NCBI GenBank assembly: GCA_029243485.1
Contig: JAQWRY010000075.1
Span: forward strand, 62,001-126,000
DNA length: 64,000 nucleotides
Direction: 5' to 3'
Source of the DNA: Candidatus Binatia bacterium
Lineage (GTDB): Bacteria > Desulfobacterota > Binatia > UBA12015
The notes under the pieces: generated by a model
Told to the model about the DNA's origin: nothing
Databases searched by the model: none
The model's input: only the letters and a program-made list of their open reading frames with translations
Shown: positions 61,470-64,000 of the stretch, piece after piece
How the letters are laid out: every line of letters starts with the position of its first letter
How positions within the stretch are numbered: position 1 is the first letter of the stretch
Made by a program: the position numbers and the translations under genes

Positions 61470-62702
61470 TCAGCCGGCCTTGCTTGATTTGCGCTTCGGG
61501 CTCGTCTCGGACTTGGCGCGCAGGGTAACCACACGAGACAGGATCGCGTCGGCAACTTCGTCCTTCGCGAGCATGGGCAAGGACTCCTGCCCGTTCGCGT
61601 CGATCAGCGTCACGACGTTCGTGTCCACGTCGAAGCCGGCCCCTTCCGCCGTCACGTCGTTTGCGACGATCAGGTCGAGAGCCTTCCGGTCGAGCTTGCC
61701 GCGTGCACGCTCTTCGACGTCGGTCGTCTCGGCGGCAAAGCCCACGACGATTCGACCGCCGCCTCTCGGGACCGCCGTCGCAACCACATCCGGCGTGGCT
61801 TCGAGCGCGAGGTTCGACGCTCCGCCCTTCTTCGCCGACTTCTCGGAATCACGATCGGCCGGACGGTAGTCCGCGACAGCGGCCGCCGCCACGACCACGG
61901 TGGAACTAGCGGATTCGCGACGAACCACTTCCGCCATGTCCTCCGCTGTTTCTACGCGAATCGTCGTGACGCCGCGGGGGTCGGGCAACCCGCAGGGTCC
62001 CGCGACGAGAACTACCCGCGCCCCGCGCCGAGCGGCCGCGCGCGCGACGGCGAAGCCCATCTTCCCGGAGGACCGATTCGACAGGAAGCGAACCGGATCG
62101 AGGTACTCCCGCGTCGGGCCCGCAGTGACCACTACCGCCTCACCGCGAAGATCATCGGGCGCGAGCGCCGCGGCCACCGCTTCGAGCAGAACGTCCGCAT
62201 CCGGCAACCGACCGGGCCCATCGTAGCCGCACGCGAGTGCGCCCGAGTCCGGTTCGACCACGGCCCAACCGTGCGTGGTCAGCTTGGTCAGGTTCTCTTG
62301 TACGATCGCGTTCTCGTACATGTGGACGTTCATCGCCGGAGCTACGACGACCGGCGCGCGGGTGGCGAGCAGAACCGTCGTGAGGAGATCGTCCGCCATT
62401 CCACAGGCCGCCTTGGCGACGAGGTTCGCCGTCGCGGGCGCCAGGAGGATCACGTCGACGTTGTCCGCAAGATCGATGTGACCGATCTCCGACTCTTGCG
62501 TGAGGTCGAACAACTCCGTCGCGACGGCCTCTCCGGACACGGTCTGGAGCGAGAGCGGTGTCACGAACTCCTGCGCCGCCCGCGTGAGGACGACCCGCAC
62601 CCGTGCTCCGGCTTGGCGGAGCGCGCGCACGATCTCCGGGGCCTTATAAGCGGCGATCCCGCCGCTTACCCCGAGCAATACGGTCTTGCCGTCGAGCCTC
62701 AC
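61470..62702 (-). CDS. coaBC: Bifunctional phosphopantothenoylcysteine decarboxylase/synthetase
   Basis: A 410-residue CoaBC of coenzyme A synthesis. The CoaC half (residues 1-190) shows LLGVSGGIAAYKAPEIVRALRQAGA with the FMN-binding and decarboxylase motifs VVVAPAMNVHMYENAIVQ. The CoaB half carries VVTAGPTREYLDPVRFLSNRSSGKMGFAVA, FAAETTDVEERARGKLDRK and LDLIVANDVT. GTG at 62702 overlaps the flippase stop, so translation is coupled. It ends in a basic tail. Confidence 0.95.
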   Translation of the reverse strand: MRLDGKTVLLGVSGGIAAYKAPEIVRALRQAGARVRVVLTRAAQEFVTPLSLQTVSGEAVATELFDLTQESEIGHIDLADNVDVILLAPATANLVAKAACGMADDLLTTVLLATRAPVVVAPAMNVHMYENAIVQENLTKLTTHGWAVVEPDSGALACGYDGPGRLPDADVLLEAVAAALAPDDLRGEAVVVTAGPTREYLDPVRFLSNRSSGKMGFAVARAAARRGARVVLVAGPCGLPDPRGVTTIRVETAEDMAEVVRRESASSTVVVAAAAVADYRPADRDSEKSAKKGGASNLALEATPDVVATAVPRGGGRIVVGFAAETTDVEERARGKLDRKALDLIVANDVTAEGAGFDVDTNVVTLIDANGQESLPMLAKDEVADAILSRVVTLRAKSETSPKRKSSKAG

Positions 62703-63694
62703 GCCGACTCCTCCGACGAGGCCGCTTCACGAACGTCTGCTAGCGAGAGCTTCAGACGCGACATCGACCACATACCCATCAGCACAATCACGACGAGTTG
62801 CACGAGCCAACTCAAGACGCCGAAGGTGAAGCCCATAGATTTCGGAATGTCGAAGAGCCCGAGCGCCACCTCCGAGCCCGCCCAGAACACCCCAATGAAA
62901 CCCGGCGCAGAAGGCACCGAGACGGCCAGCGCGACAATGACCGTCGTGGCGAAACCCAGAGCGATCAGCGGAGCGTCGATGTCGAGTGCGAGCGCAACCG
63001 CCATGAAACTGCTGACGGTCAGGAGCCAGATGACGGTCGTGAAGACAAACACCGGCACGAGCACTCTCATGTCTGCGAGCCCGGCGAGACTGCGCAAGAA
63101 ACCGCGACCGGCCTCGCGCAGGATCCCGCCAAGGAACTCCGGCAACCAGCCTGCGACGACGTCGAGTTTCTGCTCGAGCCAGGGCGCCAGCCGGATCACG
63201 AGAACGACACCCGCGAGCGCCACGCCGACGCCGGCAGCGACGAAGCTGGTCTTGCCTTGAAGGAAATCGGCCTGCGGCACGAGGACCAACGTTAGGACCG
63301 CGAACAGACCGAGCATGATCAGATCACACAGGCGCTCGAGCGCGACCGTCGCGAGAGCCGCAGGAATGCTCACATAGCCGGACCGAGCGACGACAATCGG
63401 CTTGATCGCTTCGCCGGCACGCAGCGGCAACACCATGTTGCCCATGAACCCGATGTTCGTCGCGTCAAAGACGGGGGTGTCCCCGATCGGCCCGAGAGTC
63501 TCCAGGAGGATGCGCCAACGGCGTGCTCGCAGCCAAAGCGAACCGACGCTCGAGGCCACCAGGGGAATCAGCCAGATCAGGCGCGCATCGCCTAGGTCGT
63601 GAAGGAACTCGCCGAATTCGACGCCGGCCAGGCTGTACCAAAGCGCCGCCGCGGTGATGATCAGCGAGACTGCGATCTGAATGGCTCGACTCAC
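62699..63694 (-). CDS. Lysyl-PG synthetase/flippase-like transmembrane protein (UPF0104)
   Basis: A 331-residue integral membrane protein with about eight helices and the family's conserved LRARRWRILLETLG and GFMGNMVLPLRAGEAIKP motifs. This is the MprF/AglD transmembrane family, often a lipid flippase or transporter. No lysyltransferase domain is attached. GTG at 63694 overlaps the mrp stop, completing mrp-flippase-coaBC. Confidence 0.88.
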   Translation of the reverse strand: MSRAIQIAVSLIITAAALWYSLAGVEFGEFLHDLGDARLIWLIPLVASSVGSLWLRARRWRILLETLGPIGDTPVFDATNIGFMGNMVLPLRAGEAIKPIVVARSGYVSIPAALATVALERLCDLIMLGLFAVLTLVLVPQADFLQGKTSFVAAGVGVALAGVVLVIRLAPWLEQKLDVVAGWLPEFLGGILREAGRGFLRSLAGLADMRVLVPVFVFTTVIWLLTVSSFMAVALALDIDAPLIALGFATTVIVALAVSVPSAPGFIGVFWAGSEVALGLFDIPKSMGFTFGVLSWLVQLVVIVLMGMWSMSRLKLSLADVREAASSEESA

Positions 63695-64000
63695 GCGCCG
63701 CGGGACGACGGTTCGGCCGCGACGATGCCGACCATGTCGGAGAGCTGGCTCGCGAGTTCGGTAAAGACCCGTGCGGCGTCTGAGTCGGGTGCAGCGGCTA
63801 CGATGGGCTGGCCTCCGTCACCGTGCTCGCGGACCGCCGCTTCGACGGGAATTCGCGCGAGGACCGGAAGGCCCGACGCCTCTGCTACGCGGTCGCCGCC
63901 CCCGTGCCCGAAGAGCGCCTCCTGTGCCCCGCACTCCGGACAGCGAAAGTGACTCATGTTCTCGATCACGCCGAGCATCGGAACCTGAACCTGACCGAAC
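63691..64000 (-). CDS. mrp: Mrp/NBP35 ATP-binding protein, C-terminal part (runs off right edge)
   Basis: About 103 residues of the C-terminus of an Mrp/ApbC/NBP35 iron-sulfur scaffold ATPase; the 5' end lies outside the window. Visible are VQVPMLGVIENMSHFRCPECGAQEALFGHGGGDRVAE, including the CPEC motif that ligates the bridging cluster, and LPVLARIPVEAAVREHGDGGQPIV. It is the upstream gene of the mrp-flippase-coaBC operon. Confidence 0.9.
   Translation of the reverse strand, partial: FGQVQVPMLGVIENMSHFRCPECGAQEALFGHGGGDRVAEASGLPVLARIPVEAAVREHGDGGQPIVAAAPDSDAARVFTELASQLSDMVGIVAAEPSSRGA

Overview
The window is 64 kb of GC-rich, gene-dense chromosome from a Gram-negative bacterium. Outer-membrane and envelope genes (OmpA-type lipoprotein, ExbB/ExbD, an AsmA-like protein, SecD/YajC, PlsB) show the cell type. 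A cysteine-rich repeat of the 'myxococcus disulfide' type, two probable F420-dependent proteins, an NtrC-type sigma54 activator, many acyl-CoA and thiolase-like proteins and a bc-type complex with a multiheme cytochrome fit the lineages once called Deltaproteobacteria (Myxococcota, Desulfobacterota, Binatota-like). The exact taxon cannot be read from the window. I found no rRNA, CRISPR array, insertion sequence or prophage, and one tRNA gene.

Layout. 1-7.9 kb: two acyl-CoA dehydrogenases, an F420-type luciferase-like oxidoreductase, an AsmA-like protein, a polyphosphate:AMP phosphotransferase, and a DUF35 plus thiolase-like pair resembling the steroid side-chain aldolase complex. 7.9-9.1 kb: a surface protein with a disulfide repeat, a broken alpha/beta hydrolase and tRNA-Ala(GGC). 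9.3-21 kb: nadK-recN, rarA, an F420/PPOX protein, an RNase Z-like hydrolase, a six-gene exbB-exbD operon with four small or unknown genes, pepP and pepA. 21-26 kb: a small haem lipoprotein, then prkA-yeaH-spoVR behind a promoter whose -35 overlaps a perfect 24-bp palindrome. 26-34.4 kb: moeA, an NtrB/NtrC-like pair, a DinG helicase with an exonuclease domain, a Yip1-like membrane protein and an OmpA lipoprotein. 34.5-39.8 kb: a bc-type respiratory complex operon, read leftward: Rieske, cytochrome b, a 27-residue membrane microprotein, subunit IV, a 57-residue membrane protein and an octahaem cytochrome c. 40-51.6 kb: plsB, a class V aminotransferase, an RluA-type synthase, a ThiS-like/TtuA-like/TrmI tRNA T-loop modification cluster whose TtuA-like gene is broken, lon, a HAD phosphatase and erpA. 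51.7-64 kb: unknown proteins, a PmtA-like methyltransferase, an excisionase-type HTH protein, a seven-gene leftward operon (udg, nfeD, SPFH, queA, tgt, yajC, secD), a zinc-dependent phospholipase C-like protein, and mrp-flippase-coaBC.

The genes are mostly housekeeping plus respiration. The parts that stand out are the octahaem bc complex with its two overlooked small membrane proteins, the decaying s2T54-type cluster next to TrmI, the exbBD operon without TonB, and the strongly palindromic prkA control region. Convergent neighbours often overlap or abut at their stop codons with no room for a terminator. Apart from the 346-bp stretch at 21299-21644, gene-free stretches are all under about 270 bp; those at 8422-8661, 39821-40041, 40435-40683 and 53253-53517 showed me no further genes.
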